64,000 nucleotides of DNA, taken from assembly GCA_035533215.1 (NCBI GenBank), contig DATLUG010000025.1, positions 1 through 64,000 of the forward strand, read 5' to 3'. Origin of the DNA: DAHUZL01 sp035533215 (GTDB lineage: Bacteria; Chloroflexota; Dormibacteria; Aeolococcales; Bog-877). This document shows positions 62,796 through 64,000 of this stretch, one piece after another (within the stretch, counting starts at the first letter, position 1; every line of letters begins with the position of its first letter). The translations under genes were made by a program, and so were the position numbers. The notes beneath the pieces are model-generated. The model was not told the DNA's origin. It searched no databases and worked only from the letters and a program-made list of their open reading frames with translations.

Positions 62796-63889
62796 GGCCG
62801 GGCCAGCCCCGCGGGCGTGATCCGGGCCCGGCGCCGGCCCCCGGTCGGGGTGCCGACAGGGCCAGTCCCCGTGGGCTCGTCGGCGTCGAGCGGGATGGTG
62901 GCGAGGAGCCGAGTACCGACGCCGGGCTGGCTGACGATGGTGAAGCTGCCGCCCAGGAGCTCGGCGCGCTCGCGCATGCCGAAGAGGCCGAGCCCACCCC
63001 CGGGGGCGCGGACGGGGTCCACGCCCCCGCGTCCGTCGTCGACCACCTCGACGGTGACCCGCCGGGCCGCGGCGTCGTGCTCGAGACGGACCGTCACCGT
63101 CTCGGCGCCGCTGTGGCGGGCGGCGTTGGTCAGCGCCTCCTGCACGATCCGGTAGCATGCGGTCTCCACGGCGGCGGAGAACCGCGCGGCCCCGGCGTGC
63201 GCCTCGACCACGATCCGGGGGGCGGACCGGACCCGGCCGGCGTCGGACGCGATGCTCCGGAGGGCGGGGACCAGCCCCAGGTCGTCGAGCACGGTGGGCC
63301 GGAGGTCGCGGGCCAGCCGGTGGACCTCCGCCAGGGTGCGCTCTGCCCCCTCGCGCAGCCCGCCGATCTGGCTGCGGGCGTCACCGGGGAGGTCCGTCCG
63401 CTGCCGCAGCAGGTCCAGCCCGATGATCTGGCGGGTGAGTGCCTGCGAGGTCTCGTCGTGGAGCTCGCGGGCGATCCGTTCGCGCTCCCGCTCCTGCGCC
63501 TCCAGCACCCGCTCGGCCCGCTGCCGGCGCTCCACCTGGAGCCGGTCGAGCATGAGGTTGAGGGTGGCGGCGATCCGGCGCACGTCCGGGCTCTGACCGG
63601 TCTGGGTGGCCCGGGCGTCGAGCCGGCCGCGGCGGACCGCGGCCATCACCGCGACCAGGCCGCGCAAAGGGGCGAAGGCCGCCCGCAGCACGACGTAGTT
63701 CACCACCAGGCTGACCGCGATCCCGGCGGTGACCAGGCCGATGAGGATCATCAGCCGGGAGGACCGGGCGAGATTGAGGGTCACCCAGGTGCCCAGCAGG
63801 GCTCCGGCCACGATGATGAGGCTGTTGGCCACGATCACCGTCTGGAACAGCGAGCGCCGCCGCCGCAGCGCCGCCAGCGGTAGGCGCAC
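62792..63889 (-). CDS. NarL-type sensor histidine kinase (HisKA_3)
   Basis: 365 aa from GTG 63889, chosen for its AGAGGAG Shine-Dalgarno 5 nt upstream; an in-frame GTG at 63913 is also possible. Two transmembrane segments (about 17-38 and 45-68) with a very short outside loop, HAMP-like linker, HisKA_3 with phospho-His H144 (ARELHDETSQALT), and HATPase_c (NAARHSGAE, DDGRGG, GLFGMRERA). Little extracellular sensor, so it may sense the membrane or a partner protein. First gene of a three-gene unit. Confidence 0.92.
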   Translation of the reverse strand: MRLPLAALRRRRSLFQTVIVANSLIIVAGALLGTWVTLNLARSSRLMILIGLVTAGIAVSLVVNYVVLRAAFAPLRGLVAVMAAVRRGRLDARATQTGQSPDVRRIAATLNLMLDRLQVERRQRAERVLEAQERERERIARELHDETSQALTRQIIGLDLLRQRTDLPGDARSQIGGLREGAERTLAEVHRLARDLRPTVLDDLGLVPALRSIASDAGRVRSAPRIVVEAHAGAARFSAAVETACYRIVQEALTNAARHSGAETVTVRLEHDAAARRVTVEVVDDGRGGVDPVRAPGGGLGLFGMRERAELLGGSFTIVSQPGVGTRLLATIPLDADEPTGTGPVGTPTGGRRRARITPAGLARP

Positions 63890-63937
63890 CCGAACTCCTC
63901 TGGGAACCGCCACCGGGATCGGGGTGCGGTCGTCGCG

Positions 63938-63943
63938 ATTCTA
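63938..63943 (-). promoter_or_regulatory. -10 box (TAGAAT) of the NarL-type two-component operon
   Basis: TAGAAT on the minus strand, 48 nt before the preferred GTG 63889. Beyond it to the window end only GC-rich sequence is seen; a single CTTTCAGGCG near 63975 resembles the TCTCAG repeats but stands alone. Confidence 0.45.
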
Positions 63944-64000
63944 CGGCGGTCCGGGTGCGGCCCCAAGGGGGGGCCTTTCAGGCGCCCCGCGGGGAAATTC

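Noticed and set aside
63975..63985. A single CTTTCAGGCG near the window end as another phased-repeat promoter.
   Set aside because: Only one copy, plus-strand orientation, and nothing downstream in the window to relate it to.

Overview
The window is very GC-rich, densely coded bacterial chromosome with no mobile element, CRISPR array, rRNA or tRNA gene that I can see. Gene content and style suggest a soil-type bacterium near the Chloroflexota/Actinomycetota, with Candidatus Dormibacterota as my best guess. The style features are GTG starts, many 4-nt GTGA stop/start overlaps, and -10 boxes placed 6-8 nt before start codons, which implies leaderless mRNAs. The gene content includes ferredoxin-dependent KorAB, unlinked extracellular solute-binding proteins and CocE hydrolases. 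The taxonomic guess is inference; no marker gene is present.

Layout. 0-4.4 kb: a leftward cupin / PIG-L deacetylase / isoprenylcysteine-type methyltransferase / glycoside-hydrolase-like operon, then a DinB-like protein. 4.2-9.6 kb: a solute-binding protein (SBP) followed by two tandem YtcJ-like amidohydrolases, behind a consensus promoter with a palindromic operator. 9.6-16.4 kb: MFS exporter, OmpR/HK two-component pair, FAH-family hydrolase divergent from a FadR-type regulator, secreted PQQ-like propeller protein. 16.5-25 kb: an acyltransferase/N-succinylamino-acid-racemase pair, CAP-domain protein, L,D-transpeptidase, threonine aldolase, secreted protein of unknown function, CocE hydrolase. 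25-27 kb: a carotenoid-dehydrogenase-like flavoprotein and a VOC protein.

27.2-36 kb is a six-gene leftward unit: SBP, CocE esterase/peptidase, GlpR-like repressor, FGGY (glycerol-type) kinase, FAD G3P dehydrogenase with Fe-S tail, and a partner flavoprotein. It looks like a route from an imported glycerol-containing compound to triose phosphate. 36-41 kb: two aldo/keto reductases, a membrane protein, DedA, and a DUF72 gene broken by three frameshifts. 41-44 kb: korAB. 44-45.5 kb: two tandem paralogous secreted proteins, each with its own promoter carrying 11-bp-phased TCTCAG repeats and its own GC-rich palindrome. 45.5-51 kb: a CBS-citrate synthase fusion, a 50-aa membrane protein, an MFS transporter and acetyl-CoA synthetase. 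51-55.7 kb: a frameshifted D-2-hydroxyacid dehydrogenase, sulfurtransferase, SDR and YyaL-type thioredoxin protein. 55.7-61.6 kb: a rightward overlapping operon (cysteine hydrolase, HtrB/PatA-like acyltransferase, GT4, DegV, PlsY, fumarase) that looks like lipid or glycolipid synthesis. 61.6-64 kb: a NarL-type two-component system with a small membrane protein.

Most notable are the phased-repeat promoters of the duplicated secreted proteins, the two SBP-led catabolic operons without permeases, the CBS-citrate synthase, and the recurrent leaderless promoter pattern.
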